A stretch of 14,818 nt of DNA from Acetobacteraceae bacterium (GCA_947478535.1 CANJXD010000090.1:1-14818), one strand, 5' to 3'; positions 6,278 to 14,704 are shown, numbered from the stretch's first letter. Program-made: numbers and translations. Notes: generated from the sequence alone by a model not told the origin.

Positions 6278-7777
6278 ATGCCCGCCGTCACCGAGACTCT
6301 CGAAACCGTCCAGTCCGTCACCGAGGGTGGCTACAAATGGGGCTTCGAGACCGACATCGAGATGGAGTTCGCGCCGAAGGGGCTGAACGAGGACATCGTT
6401 CGCTTCATCAGCGCGAAGAAGAATGAGCCCGCCTGGCTGCTGGAATGGCGGCTCAAGGCCTTCGCGATGTGGAAGACGATGAAGGAGCCCGATTGGGCCG
6501 CCGTCACCTATCCCCCCATCGACTACCAGGATGCCTATTACTACGCGGCGCCGACGCAGAAGGTGAAGCCGAAGTCCCTCGACGAGGTGGACCCGGAGCT
6601 GCTGCGCACCTACGCGAAGCTCGGCATTCCGCTGCGCGAACAGGCCATCCTCGCGGGGGTGGAAGGCGCGGGCGATACGCCGGCGGATGGCGGGCGCATG
6701 CCGATCGCCGTCGATGCGGTGTTCGACAGTGTCTCCGTCGCCACCTCCTACAAGGACCGGCTGGCGAAGGACGGCATCATCTTCTGCGCGATCAGCGAGG
6801 CGGTGCAGGAACATCCCGAGCTGGTGCGCCAGTATCTCGGCAGCGTGGTGCCGCAGGCGGACAACTACTTCGCGGCGCTGAACAGCGCGGTCTTCACGGA
6901 TGGCAGCTTCGTCTACATCCCGAAGGGCGTGCGCTGCCCGATGGAGCTGTCCACCTATTTCCGCATCAATGCGAAAAGCACGGGGCAGTTCGAGCGCACG
7001 CTCATCATTGCCGATGTCGGCAGCCAGGTCAGCTACCTCGAGGGCTGCACGGCGCCGCAGCGGGATGAGAACCAACTGCATGCGGCGGTGGTCGAACTCA
7101 TCGTGCTGGACGATGCCTCCATCAAGTATTCCACGGTGCAGAACTGGTATCCCGGTGATGCCGAGGGCCGAGGCGGCATCTACAACTTCGTCACCAAGCG
7201 CGCGGCCTGCCGTGGCGCCCGCAGCAAGGTGTCCTGGACGCAGGTGGAGACGGGTTCCGCCATCACCTGGAAGTATCCATCCTGCATCCTGATCGGGGAG
7301 GATAGCGTCGGCGAGTTCTACTCCGTCGCGATCACCAACAATCGCCAGCAGGCCGATACCGGGACCAAGATGTTTCATATCGGCCCGCGCACGCGCAGCA
7401 CCATCATCAGCAAGGGCATCAGCGCCGGGCGTGGGCAGAACACCTATCGCGGCCTGGTGAAGATCAGCCCGAAGGCCGTTGGCGCGCGCAACTTCACGCA
7501 ATGCGACAGCCTGCTGATCGGCGACCAGTGCGGCGCGCATACCGTGCCCTACATCGAGAATCGCTGCATGAGCGCCAAGGTGGAGCACGAGGCCACCACC
7601 AGCCGCATCGCCGAGGACCAATTGTTCTACTGCCGCCAGCGCGGGCTGTCGGAGGAGGATGCGGTGGGCCTCATCGTCAATGGGTTCTGCCGCGAAGTCC
7701 TGAAGGAATTGCCGATGGAATTCGCGGTGGAAGCGCAGAAGCTGTTGCAGATCAGCCTTGAAGGCTCGGTAGGCTGA
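6278..7777 (+). CDS. sufB: Fe-S cluster assembly scaffold protein SufB
   Basis: SufB is the main scaffold subunit of the SufBC2D complex, on which the nascent Fe-S cluster is built in the cytoplasm. This 499-aa protein has the usual length. It contains [19 protein letters not shown] near the N-terminus, the signature SYLEGCTAP (252-260), and the C-terminal QCDSLLIG and [10 protein letters not shown]. Cys409 and Glu438 match, in residue and spacing, the E. coli Cys405/Glu434 pair needed for cluster formation. The ATG at 6278 is chosen over an in-frame upstream start at 6149, which would lie inside the regulator gene. AGGA precedes it by 9 nt. The gene is the first structural gene of the operon. 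Confidence 0.97.
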   Translation: MPAVTETLETVQSVTEGGYKWGFETDIEMEFAPKGLNEDIVRFISAKKNEPAWLLEWRLKAFAMWKTMKEPDWAAVTYPPIDYQDAYYYAAPTQKVKPKSLDEVDPELLRTYAKLGIPLREQAILAGVEGAGDTPADGGRMPIAVDAVFDSVSVATSYKDRLAKDGIIFCAISEAVQEHPELVRQYLGSVVPQADNYFAALNSAVFTDGSFVYIPKGVRCPMELSTYFRINAKSTGQFERTLIIADVGSQVSYLEGCTAPQRDENQLHAAVVELIVLDDASIKYSTVQNWYPGDAEGRGGIYNFVTKRAACRGARSKVSWTQVETGSAITWKYPSCILIGEDSVGEFYSVAITNNRQQADTGTKMFHIGPRTRSTIISKGISAGRGQNTYRGLVKISPKAVGARNFTQCDSLLIGDQCGAHTVPYIENRCMSAKVEHEATTSRIAEDQLFYCRQRGLSEEDAVGLIVNGFCREVLKELPMEFAVEAQKLLQISLEGSVG

Positions 7778-7794
7778 GGATCGGGACGAAGACC

Positions 7795-8541
7795 ATGCTG
7801 AATATCGAGAACCTGCACGCCACCGTCGATGGCAAGCCGATCCTGAAGGGCCTCACGCTCTCCATCCCGGCGGGGGAAATCCATGCCATCATGGGGCCGA
7901 ACGGCTCCGGCAAATCCACGCTGAGCTACGTGCTCGCGGGGCGCGAAGGCTATGAGGTGACGGAGGGTTCCGTGACCTTCATGGGCCAGGATCTGCTGGC
8001 GATGGCGCCGGAGGAGCGCGCCGTGGCCGGCGTGTTCCTGGCGTTCCAGGCACCGGTCGAATTGCCGGGCGTCGGCAACGCGAATTTCCTGCGGACGGCG
8101 CTGAACGCGGTGCGCCGCGCGAAGGGCGAGCCGGAAGTGGACGCGATCCAGTTCCTCAAGCTCGCCCGCGCGCGGATGAAGGTGCTGAGCATGCCGGATG
8201 ACATGCTGAAGCGCCCGGTGAATGTCGGCTTCTCCGGCGGCGAGAAGAAGCGGAACGAGATGCTGCAGATGGCGATGCTGTCGCCGAAGCTGGCCCTGCT
8301 GGATGAGACCGATAGCGGGCTCGACATCGACGCGCTGAAGCTGGTGGCGGACACCGTGAACAGCCTGCGGGGCCCTGGCTTTTCCGCACTGGTCATCACG
8401 CATTACCAGCGCCTGCTGAACCATATCGTGCCGGACCGCGTGCATGTGCTGTCCGCCGGCCGCATCATCCGCAGCGGCGGCATGGAACTGGCCGAGGAAC
8501 TGGAGGCGACGGGCTATGCCGCGTCGGTGGCCGCGGCATGA
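7795..8541 (+). CDS. sufC: Fe-S cluster assembly ATPase SufC
   Basis: SufC is a soluble ABC-type ATPase whose dimerisation on SufB and SufD drives the conformational change that opens the scaffold. The 248-aa protein shows Walker A GPNGSGKST (34-42), Q-loop FLAFQAPVELPG with Gln85, the SufC-type signature FSGGEKKRNE (146-155), Walker B LALLDETDSGLD with Asp170 and Glu171, and switch His203 in VITHYQRLL. The ETDSGLD motif after Walker B is diagnostic of SufC rather than transport ATPases. It lies 17 nt behind sufB and its stop overlaps the sufD start by 4 nt (ATGA). Confidence 0.97.
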   Translation: MLNIENLHATVDGKPILKGLTLSIPAGEIHAIMGPNGSGKSTLSYVLAGREGYEVTEGSVTFMGQDLLAMAPEERAVAGVFLAFQAPVELPGVGNANFLRTALNAVRRAKGEPEVDAIQFLKLARARMKVLSMPDDMLKRPVNVGFSGGEKKRNEMLQMAMLSPKLALLDETDSGLDIDALKLVADTVNSLRGPGFSALVITHYQRLLNHIVPDRVHVLSAGRIIRSGGMELAEELEATGYAASVAAA

Positions 8542-9860
8542 CGGCGGTCACCACCACTGGCGCCACCGCCTTCCTCGCACGGCATGAGGGGCTGCGCCCG
8601 CGCCTGCCGGGCGCGCATATCCCCTGGGTGATGGCGCTGCGCGAAGCCGCGGCGGAGGCCTTCCGCCGCCAGGGCTTCCCGACGCGCCGTGCCGAGGCCT
8701 GGAAGTACACCGACCTCGCCGCCGTCACCGGCAGCGTCTTCGGCGAACCGCTGACCGGCGTGGATGATGCGCTGGCGTTGCCTGCCACGACGAACCCGCG
8801 CGCCGTCTTCATCGATGGCCGCTTCCGCGCCGACCTGTCCGCGCTGGAAGGCCTGGCTTTCACGGTGGAAAGCCTCGCCGCCGTGCTGCCCTCGCTGGAA
8901 GGCCGTCTCGGCGCCCTGGCGCGGCCGGAGGACCAGGCGCTGGCCGCGCTGAACGGCATGCTGTTCGAAGACGGGCTGGTGGTGACGCTGCCGGACGGCG
9001 TCGCCGGCGGCGTGCTGGAATTGCTGTCCTTCGCCACCACGGCGGACCGCGCGCCGGCCTATCACCCGCGCCACCTCGTGCGGCTCGGCGCTGGTGCGTC
9101 GCTGACGCTGGTCGAGACGGCGGCGGGCCCTGCCGCCGCGCGCTACCTCCACAACCCGGTCTTCGAGATCGAGGTCGCGGCGGGCGCGCGGATGAACCAT
9201 GGGCGGTTGCAGCAGGAAGGGCGGGAGGCGTTTTTCCTCTCCACGGTCTATGCCCAGGTCGCCGCCGGCGGCGCCTATGACAATTTCACGCTCAACGCCG
9301 GCGCGAAGCTGGCGCGGAACGAGATTCATGTCGCCCTCGTTGGCCCGAAGGCGGAAGCGCACATGAATGGCGTGCAGCTCGTGGCCGATGGACAGCACGC
9401 GGATACGACGACGGCGCTCGACCACGCGGCGCCGAATTGCGCGTCTCGCCAGACCTACAAGACGGTTCTCTCGGGCAAGTCCCGCGGTGTGTTCCAGGGC
9501 AAGATCCTGGTGCGGCAGGTCGCGCAGAAGACCGATGGCTACCAGATGAACCAGGCGCTGCTGCTGTCCCCGGATGCGGAGATCGACTGCAAGCCGCAGC
9601 TCGAGATCTACGCCGATGACGTGAAGTGCAGCCATGGCGCGACGGTGGGCGAACTGGACGCGGACAACCTGTTCTTCCTCCGCAGCCGCGGCATCCCGGA
9701 GGCACAGGCCAAGGCGATCCTCGTGGAAGCCTTCCTGACGGAAGCAGTGGAAGCGGTGGCGGATGAAGCGATCCGCGCCGCGCTGGCAACGGCTGTCGGT
9801 GGCTGGTGGCAGCGCCAGGGCATCGCGCAAGGGCTTGAGATCGGCGTCGAGGTGGAATGA
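8538..9860 (+). CDS. sufD: Fe-S cluster assembly scaffold protein SufD
   Basis: SufD is the SufB paralogue that completes the SufBC2D scaffold and is needed for iron acquisition by the complex. The 440-aa protein has the N-terminal RRAEAWKYTDL (51-61), typical of SufD, and a beta-helix core. The conserved C-terminal block DVKCSHGATVGELD (361-374) contains His366, the counterpart of the E. coli His360 involved in cluster assembly, followed by LFFLRSRGI. The N-terminal domain is less conserved than in SufB, as is usual. The start overlaps the sufC stop (ATGA) and the stop overlaps the sufS start, so translation is probably coupled through the trio. Confidence 0.96.
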   Translation: MTAVTTTGATAFLARHEGLRPRLPGAHIPWVMALREAAAEAFRRQGFPTRRAEAWKYTDLAAVTGSVFGEPLTGVDDALALPATTNPRAVFIDGRFRADLSALEGLAFTVESLAAVLPSLEGRLGALARPEDQALAALNGMLFEDGLVVTLPDGVAGGVLELLSFATTADRAPAYHPRHLVRLGAGASLTLVETAAGPAAARYLHNPVFEIEVAAGARMNHGRLQQEGREAFFLSTVYAQVAAGGAYDNFTLNAGAKLARNEIHVALVGPKAEAHMNGVQLVADGQHADTTTALDHAAPNCASRQTYKTVLSGKSRGVFQGKILVRQVAQKTDGYQMNQALLLSPDAEIDCKPQLEIYADDVKCSHGATVGELDADNLFFLRSRGIPEAQAKAILVEAFLTEAVEAVADEAIRAALATAVGGWWQRQGIAQGLEIGVEVE

Positions 9861-11101
9861 TGGACGGTCCCATCACCCACCCGCTGGACCTCGCCGCGAT
9901 CCGCGCGGATTTTCCGATCCTGTCGGAGACCGTCCGCGGCAAGGCCTTCACTTTCCTTGACAGCGGTGCCTCCGCCCAGAAGCCGCGCCAGGTGATCAGC
10001 GCCATGGTGCGGATGATGGAGACCGCCTACGCCAACGTCCATCGCGGCGCCTACCACATGAGCGAGCAGGCGACCGCCGCTTTTGAGCGGTCCCGCGTTG
10101 CCGTGCAGAAGTTCCTGAACGCGGGCAGCGAGCGGGAGATCATCTTCACCGGCAGCAGCACCAACGCGATCAACCTCGTCGCGCACAGCTACGGCCGCGG
10201 CGTGATGAAGCCCGGCCAGGCCGTGGTGATTTCCGAGATGGAGCACCACGCGAACCTCGTGCCCTGGCAGATGCTGCGCGACGCCCATGGCATCGAGCTC
10301 CGCGTCGCCCGCATCACCGATGCCGGGGAGCTGGACCTCGACGACCTCGCCGCGAAATTGGCGGATGGCAAGGTCGGGCTCGTCGCGGTGACGCATATGT
10401 CGAACGTCCTCGGCACCGTGACGCCCGCCGAGCGCATCGCCCGGATGGCGCATGAGGCCGGCGCGAAGGTGCTGTTCGATGGCAGCCAGGCGGCGGTGCA
10501 TCGGCGCGTCGATGTGCAGGCGCTGGATGCGGATTTCTATGTCTTCACCGGCCATAAGCTCTACGGGCCGACGGGCATCGGCGTGCTCTATGCCAAGGCC
10601 GCGCTGCTGGAAGCGATGCCGCCCTTCCTCGGCGGCGGCGACATGATTTCCGAAGTGACCTTCGAGCGGTCCATCTGGGCGCCGATCCCGGCCAAGTTCG
10701 AGGCCGGCACGCCGCCGATCATCGAGGCCATCGGCCTGCATGCCGCCATCGACTATGTCGAGGCGATTGGCCTCCCGGCGATCGAGGCGCATGAGCGCGC
10801 CTTGGTCGATCGCGCCATGGCCCGCCTGCCGCATATCGAGGGGGTGACCCTGCTCGGCCGCGCGCAGGATCGGGGTGGCGTCTTCGCCTTCGCGCTCGAC
10901 ACCGCGCATGCGCATGACGTGGCGACGCTCCTCGATCGCGCCGGTATCGCCGTGCGGTCCGGCCGCCACTGTGCCGAGCCGCTGCACGCGCGCTTCAACG
11001 TGGAGAGCACCTGCCGCGCCTCCTTCGGCCTCTACACGACGCCGGCGGAAGTGGACCTTCTGGCGGATGCCTTGGGCCAGGCGCGGGAGTTCTTTCGATG
11101 A
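9857..11101 (+). CDS. sufS: Cysteine desulfurase SufS (SufU-dependent type)
   Basis: SufS is a PLP enzyme that removes sulfur from L-cysteine as a Cys-persulfide and passes it to SufU. This 414-aa group II desulfurase has EMEHHANLVPW (128-138), with the His that stacks on PLP, FDGSQAAVH (207-215), the Schiff-base lysine Lys234 in TGHKLYGPTG, and the active-site Cys372 in RSGRHCAEP. His353 in HAHDVATLLD lies 19 residues before the active Cys. That is the position of B. subtilis SufS His342, which swaps in as a zinc ligand when SufU docks, whereas E. coli SufS has Tyr there. The start is at ATGATG, where either ATG could serve, with GAGGTGG just upstream. It overlaps the sufD stop. Confidence 0.96.
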   Translation: MMDGPITHPLDLAAIRADFPILSETVRGKAFTFLDSGASAQKPRQVISAMVRMMETAYANVHRGAYHMSEQATAAFERSRVAVQKFLNAGSEREIIFTGSSTNAINLVAHSYGRGVMKPGQAVVISEMEHHANLVPWQMLRDAHGIELRVARITDAGELDLDDLAAKLADGKVGLVAVTHMSNVLGTVTPAERIARMAHEAGAKVLFDGSQAAVHRRVDVQALDADFYVFTGHKLYGPTGIGVLYAKAALLEAMPPFLGGGDMISEVTFERSIWAPIPAKFEAGTPPIIEAIGLHAAIDYVEAIGLPAIEAHERALVDRAMARLPHIEGVTLLGRAQDRGGVFAFALDTAHAHDVATLLDRAGIAVRSGRHCAEPLHARFNVESTCRASFGLYTTPAEVDLLADALGQAREFFR

Positions 11102-11577
11102 GCGGCGGTCTGTTCGATGATCTCCGCGACCTCTACCAGGAAGTGATCCTGGACCACGGCCGCAAGCCGCGGAATTTCCGCAGGCTCGATGACGCCGATC
11201 GCACCGCGCGGGGTGACAACCCGATGTGCGGGGACCGGATGGAGCTGTTCCTGAAGATGGCGCCGGATGGCTCCATCGCCGATGCCGCCTTCCAGGGCCG
11301 CGGCTGCGCCATCTCCATGGCCAGTGCCTCCCTGATGACGGACACCGTGAAGGGCAAGACGCCGGCCCAGGCGCATGACATGGCAGAGAAGTTCCGCACC
11401 ATCGCGATGACCGGCATCTGCCCCGATTGTGGCGCCGATATCGCCGATGACATGGAACGCCTCGCCCCGCTGTCGGGCGTGCATGACTTCCCGAGCCGGG
11501 TGAAGTGCGCGACGCTCGCCTGGCACACTTTGAACGCCGCTTTGGACGGCAATGCGAAGGAGGCGAGCAGTGAGTGA
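11098..11577 (+). CDS. sufU: Sulfur-transfer protein SufU (zinc-dependent, IscU-fold)
   Basis: SufU accepts persulfide sulfur from SufS and passes it toward SufBCD. The 159-aa protein shows the SufU pattern: LYQEVILDH (12-20), NPMCGDR with Cys44 and Asp46, GRGCAISMASASLM with Cys70, and RVKCATLAW with Cys137. These four are the zinc/sulfur-acceptor ligands of B. subtilis SufU. The roughly 20-residue insert between the second and third ligands, which separates SufU from IscU, is present. It holds an unexpected CPDCG (Cys108 and Cys111), giving five cysteines in all. The start overlaps the sufS stop by ATGA, matching the partnership. No sufE-like gene is in the window. Confidence 0.94.
   Translation: MSGGLFDDLRDLYQEVILDHGRKPRNFRRLDDADRTARGDNPMCGDRMELFLKMAPDGSIADAAFQGRGCAISMASASLMTDTVKGKTPAQAHDMAEKFRTIAMTGICPDCGADIADDMERLAPLSGVHDFPSRVKCATLAWHTLNAALDGNAKEASSE
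11560..11565 (+). promoter_or_regulatory. Strong ribosome binding site that fixes the GTG start of the DUF59 gene
   Basis: AGGAGG sits inside the last codons of sufU, 4 nt into the overlap zone's upstream flank, and is followed by 6 nt or slightly fewer/more spacing to the GTG at 11570. It is the best Shine-Dalgarno match in the operon, and it argues against the ATG at 11552. Confidence 0.6.
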
Positions 11578-11944
11578 AGCGCCCACCGTGCCGCCAAGCC
11601 ATGGTGCCTGGACCCCCGACGGCGCGACCGAGCCGCCGGTGCGGATCACCGAGGATGCGGTCATCTCCGTCATCAAGACGGTGTTCGACCCGGAGATTCC
11701 GGTCGATGTCTACGAACTCGGCCTCGTCTATGCGATCGAAATCGCGGATGACGGCAAGGTCAAGGTCGAGATGACACTGACGACGCCGTCCTGCCCCTCC
11801 GCGCAGGAATTGCCGAACCAGGTCGAGGAAGCCGTGCGGGCCGTGCCGGGCGTGACCGACGTGCTCGTCGAGGTTGTCTGGGATCCGCCCTGGGACCAGA
11901 GCCGGATGAGCGAGGACGCGCGCCTCGCCTTGAACATGTACTGA
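11570..11944 (+). CDS. SUF-associated DUF59/MIP18 family protein (SufT-like)
   Basis: This 124-aa protein carries a DUF59 (MIP18/PaaD-like) domain: AVISVIKTVFDPEIPVDVYE (30-49) and the conserved LTTPSCPSAQELP with Cys75. Stand-alone versions in SUF operons are needed for Fe-S protein maturation, probably at the transfer stage. The first 20 residues are Pro-rich and look flexible. The GTG at 11570 is chosen because AGGAGG lies 6 nt before it. An in-frame ATG at 11552 would add an Arg-rich tail and lie deeper in sufU. The GTG form overlaps the sufU stop by 8 nt. The family is clear and the exact biochemical step is not established from sequence. Confidence 0.9.
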   Translation: MSEAPTVPPSHGAWTPDGATEPPVRITEDAVISVIKTVFDPEIPVDVYELGLVYAIEIADDGKVKVEMTLTTPSCPSAQELPNQVEEAVRAVPGVTDVLVEVVWDPPWDQSRMSEDARLALNMY

Positions 11945-11961
11945 GCGTTGGGGTCATCGCC

Positions 11962-12333
11962 ATGAACACCACGACCGATGTGCCTGCCCGGCCCCGCCGG
12001 GCGCTGCCGCCGCTGATGGGCGTCTCAGACGCCGCTGCCGAACGCCTGCGCGGCCTGTATGCGAAGGGGGAGGAAGGCAAGCTGCTGCGCGTTTCCCTCA
12101 AGACCAAGGGCTGCTCCGGCATGGCCTATGACTTGTCCTGGGTCGAAGCCGCGGGACCGGGGGATGAAGTGGTGTCGGATAAGGGCGTGACGGTGCTGGT
12201 GGACCGCAAGGCTACGCTGTTCCTGATCGGCACCGTCATGGACTACGAGGTGAAGGCGATGTCCGCCGGCTTCACCTTCACCAACCCGAACGAGAAGGGC
12301 CGGTGCGGCTGCGGGGAAAGCTTTCACGTTTGA
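11962..12333 (+). CDS. sufA: A-type iron-sulfur carrier protein SufA/IscA-like
   Basis: A-type carriers receive a cluster from the scaffold and pass it to target apoproteins. This 123-aa protein has the three invariant cysteines, Cys51 in LKTKGCSGMAYDL and Cys115/Cys117 in GRCGCGESF near the C-terminus. The family opening VSDAAAERLRGL (21-32) comes after a 20-residue Pro/Arg-rich extension that the shortest relatives lack. It is the last gene of the operon, 17 nt behind the DUF59 gene, and its stop is followed within 7 nt by a hairpin. SufA is the likely name from operon context. On sequence alone IscA or ErpA cannot be excluded. Confidence 0.93.
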   Translation: MNTTTDVPARPRRALPPLMGVSDAAAERLRGLYAKGEEGKLLRVSLKTKGCSGMAYDLSWVEAAGPGDEVVSDKGVTVLVDRKATLFLIGTVMDYEVKAMSAGFTFTNPNEKGRCGCGESFHV

Positions 12334-12339
12334 GCCAAT

Positions 12340-12359
12340 CCCTCATCACGGGATGAGGG
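12340..12359. terminator. Hairpin at the end of the SUF operon, shared with the convergent MDR gene
   Basis: CCCTCATC (12340-12347), loop ACGG and GATGAGGG (12352-12359) form a perfect 8-bp stem. It begins 6 nt after the sufA stop, and on the plus strand CGATTTTC follows, a short T-run. The element overlaps the last codons and stop of the convergent oxidoreductase gene, so it may also act on that transcript. A weak to moderate intrinsic terminator is the best reading. Confidence 0.6.
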
Positions 12360-13320
12360 CGATTTTCCCGAAGTGCTGGTTGGCCTTCATGCACGCCAGC
12401 GCGTCGTTCACCGCATCCAGCGGATAGGTGCGGTCGAGCGGCAGGGCCAGCTTGCCCCCCTCGATCGCTTCCCACAGATCGGCGCGGGCGCGGCGGACGA
12501 TCTCCGCCACTTCCTCGGCGCTGCGGGTGCGGAAGGTGACGCCGGTGTAGGTGATGCGCCGCGCCGCGTGGGTGTCGAAATCGAACGCCGCCACCGCGCC
12601 GCCCAGCCGGCCGACATTGACGATCCGCCCGAGGATCGCCGTCGCGCGCAGGGTCTGGGACACCAGTTGCCCGCTGATCATATCCACGACCGCATCCACG
12701 CCCCGCCCGCCGGTCGCGGCCAGGACCTGGTCCACCCAGCCGGGGTCGGCGGTGTCGACCGCGTGCGTCGCCCCGAACTCCGCCAACCGTGCGCGGCGTT
12801 CGGCGTTGGTGGACGTGCCGATGACCACCGAGGCGCCCATCAGCCGCGCCACCTGCAATCCCATCAGCCCGACACCGGAGGACGCGCCCTGGATCAGGAT
12901 GGCGGACCCCGGCCCGCATCCGCCATGCGTCACCACCGCGTCATGCATCGTCTGCACCGCGATCGGCAGCGTCGCCGCCACCGCCCACGCCATGGTCTCG
13001 GACGGCACGGGAAACAGTCGCCCCCACGGCACCACGCAATATTCGGCATAGCTGCCGGACATCGAGGCCATGACGCGCAGGCCCGGCACGATAGGCCCAG
13101 GGACCTCCGGCCCGATCTCCACCACCTCGCCCGCGCCCTCGATCCCCGGAATGGCGCCTGGCCCGCCCTGGTTGCCATGGCGGTGCCCGGCGGCGACGCC
13201 GAGATCGGCGCGGTTCAGCCCGATGGCCCGCAGTTTCACCAGCACCTGGCCGGGCCCGGGGCGGGGGGTCGGGATCTCCCGGATCACGAGGCCCTTGTCG
13301 CTGACAACCGCGGCGCGCAT
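12346..13320 (-). CDS. Zinc-free MDR oxidoreductase, NADPH:quinone reductase-like
   Basis: This 324-aa medium-chain dehydrogenase/reductase has a GroES-like N-terminal domain with GLNRADLGVAAG (34-45), IPGIEGAGEV (57-66) and AATLPIAVQT (116-124). Its Rossmann domain has the nucleotide loop GASSGVGLMGLQVA (145-158), then GATHAVD (183-189) and a C-terminal HFGKIALIP. The zinc ligands of alcohol dehydrogenases are absent, which places it with quinone and crotonyl-CoA reductase types. The ATG at 13320 gives the standard MRAAVV opening, and GGGGGG lies just upstream. An ATG two codons earlier (13326) is also possible, but a longer start at 13383 is unlikely. It probably reduces a quinone or enone with NADPH. 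The substrate is unknown. Confidence 0.9.
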   Translation of the reverse strand: MRAAVVSDKGLVIREIPTPRPGPGQVLVKLRAIGLNRADLGVAAGHRHGNQGGPGAIPGIEGAGEVVEIGPEVPGPIVPGLRVMASMSGSYAEYCVVPWGRLFPVPSETMAWAVAATLPIAVQTMHDAVVTHGGCGPGSAILIQGASSGVGLMGLQVARLMGASVVIGTSTNAERRARLAEFGATHAVDTADPGWVDQVLAATGGRGVDAVVDMISGQLVSQTLRATAILGRIVNVGRLGGAVAAFDFDTHAARRITYTGVTFRTRSAEEVAEIVRRARADLWEAIEGGKLALPLDRTYPLDAVNDALACMKANQHFGKIALIP

Positions 13321-13393
13321 GCGCATCCCCCCAGGCTTGTTACCGCGCCAGCCTTGCCCGAATGATGGGGCGCGCCAAGCCATGCCATTGGTG

Positions 13394-13407
13394 CGGCGCG
13401 CGCGCCG
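13394..13407. repeat. 14-bp perfect palindrome between divergent genes
   Basis: CGGCGCGCGCGCCG is a perfect 14-bp palindrome in the 139-bp region between the divergent oxidoreductase and transporter genes. It could be an operator for both. Alternating CG runs arise readily by chance in this composition, so weight is limited. I see no good -35/-10 pair for either gene in this region. Confidence 0.25.
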
Positions 13408-13459
13408 GGTCTAGCCTTGGCGCCATCAATCCTGGGGAAACGGCGATGCGAGGGGATGC

Positions 13460-14704
13460 GTGAGCGGGTTGCCGCGCCTGTCCATGCTGGCACCCTTCCA
13501 GGTCCGCAGTTTCCGCTTCCAGTGGCCGGCGGACCTCGCCACCTCCTGGGCCTTCGAGATGGAGAACCTGGCGCTGGCCTGGTTCATCCTGGTCGAGACG
13601 CAGTCGGTGCCACTGCTGGCAGCTTTCGCTTCCCTGCAATTCATCGGCACGCTGGTGGCACCCTTCTTCGGCGTGCTGGGGGACCGGATCGGCCATCGGC
13701 GCCTGCTGTGCCTGATGCGCGCGGCCTATCTGCTGCTGGCCGCGGTGCTGGCGGGGCTGGCTTTCGCGGGGGCGCTGACGCCCATGCATGCTTTCGTCAT
13801 CGCCGGGCTGTCCGGGCTGATCCGGCCTTCCGATATCGGCCTCCGCAACGTGCTGATCAGCGAGACGATGCCACCGGATCGCCTGCTCGGCGCCATCGGG
13901 CTGTCCCGCATCACCTCGGATTCCGCGCGCGTCATCGGTGCGCTGGCGGGGGCGTGGACGGTGGCGGCGCTCGGCATGGGGGGCGCCTATCTCATGGTGG
14001 TGGCGCTTTACGCGGTGAGCCTGCCGCTGACCTTCCGGACGGAGGAGCGCGCCCGCCCCCGCGCTACCACGCCGGTCGCGCCGCTGCGGGACCTGCGGAG
14101 TGCCATCGGCATGGTGTGGGACACGCCGCCGCAACTCGCGGCGATGAGCTTCGCCTTTCTGCTGAACCTGACGGCCTATCCCTTCATCCTCGGCCTGCTG
14201 CCCTATGTCGCGAAGGATATCTACGGGACGGATCAGGCCGGCCTCGGCATCCTGCTCGCGACCACGGCGGGGGGCTGCCTTGCGGCCTCCCTGCTGCTGA
14301 GCCGCTGGGGTGGCGCGGTGCTGCCGGCGCGCTGCGTCGTCATCTTCGCCATCGCCTGGCTGTCGCTGACCTTGCTGCTGGGCTGGACGCGGGACCTGGG
14401 GGTGGGGCTGGTGCTGCTGGCGCTGATAGGGCTGGCGCAGGGGCTCTGCATCGTGCCGATGTCAGTGCTGCAACTCCGCAACGCGCCGGCGGCGCTGCGC
14501 GGGCGCATCACGGGGCTGCGGACGCTGGCGGTCTATGGCCTGCCGATCGGGCTGTGGATCGCCGGCCCGCTGATCGAGCGCATCGGCTTCACGGCGGCAG
14601 CCACGCTCTACACCGGCTTCGGCCTCACCTGCTGCGCGCTGATGCTGTGGCGCTGGCACCGGCATTTGTGGCCGGCGGAGGCGCCGGCGAACCGACGCGC
14701 CTAA
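13460..14704 (+). CDS. MFS transporter
   Basis: This 414-aa multi-pass inner-membrane protein has about 12 hydrophobic segments split by a basic, Pro/Thr-rich loop near residues 195-213 (RTEERARPRATTPVAP). The cytoplasmic loop 2-3 motif GDRIGHRRLL (74-83) is the family signature, the usual GxxxD/RxGRR form. The layout resembles the MFS_3 enterobactin-exporter-like group, so a proton-driven exporter of a small molecule is a reasonable guess. The GTG at 13460 has GAGGGG 4 nt upstream. A Met nine residues in is an alternative start. The gene runs divergently from the oxidoreductase, and its TAA overlaps by 2 nt the stop of a gene on the other strand. Confidence 0.9.
   Translation: MSGLPRLSMLAPFQVRSFRFQWPADLATSWAFEMENLALAWFILVETQSVPLLAAFASLQFIGTLVAPFFGVLGDRIGHRRLLCLMRAAYLLLAAVLAGLAFAGALTPMHAFVIAGLSGLIRPSDIGLRNVLISETMPPDRLLGAIGLSRITSDSARVIGALAGAWTVAALGMGGAYLMVVALYAVSLPLTFRTEERARPRATTPVAPLRDLRSAIGMVWDTPPQLAAMSFAFLLNLTAYPFILGLLPYVAKDIYGTDQAGLGILLATTAGGCLAASLLLSRWGGAVLPARCVVIFAIAWLSLTLLLGWTRDLGVGLVLLALIGLAQGLCIVPMSVLQLRNAPAALRGRITGLRTLAVYGLPIGLWIAGPLIERIGFTAAATLYTGFGLTCCALMLWRWHRHLWPAEAPANRRA

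Noticed and set aside
6254..7621. 455-codon open frame on the minus strand across sufB
   Set aside because: It is the mirror of sufB, rich in Arg, His, Asp and Ala with no recognisable motif, and is explained by codon bias of the real gene.
9608..11602. 664-codon open frame on the minus strand across sufD, sufS, sufU
   Set aside because: It is antisense to four genes whose families and active-site residues are clear. Its translation is Arg/His/Gly-rich low-complexity sequence typical of the shadow frame in GC-rich DNA.
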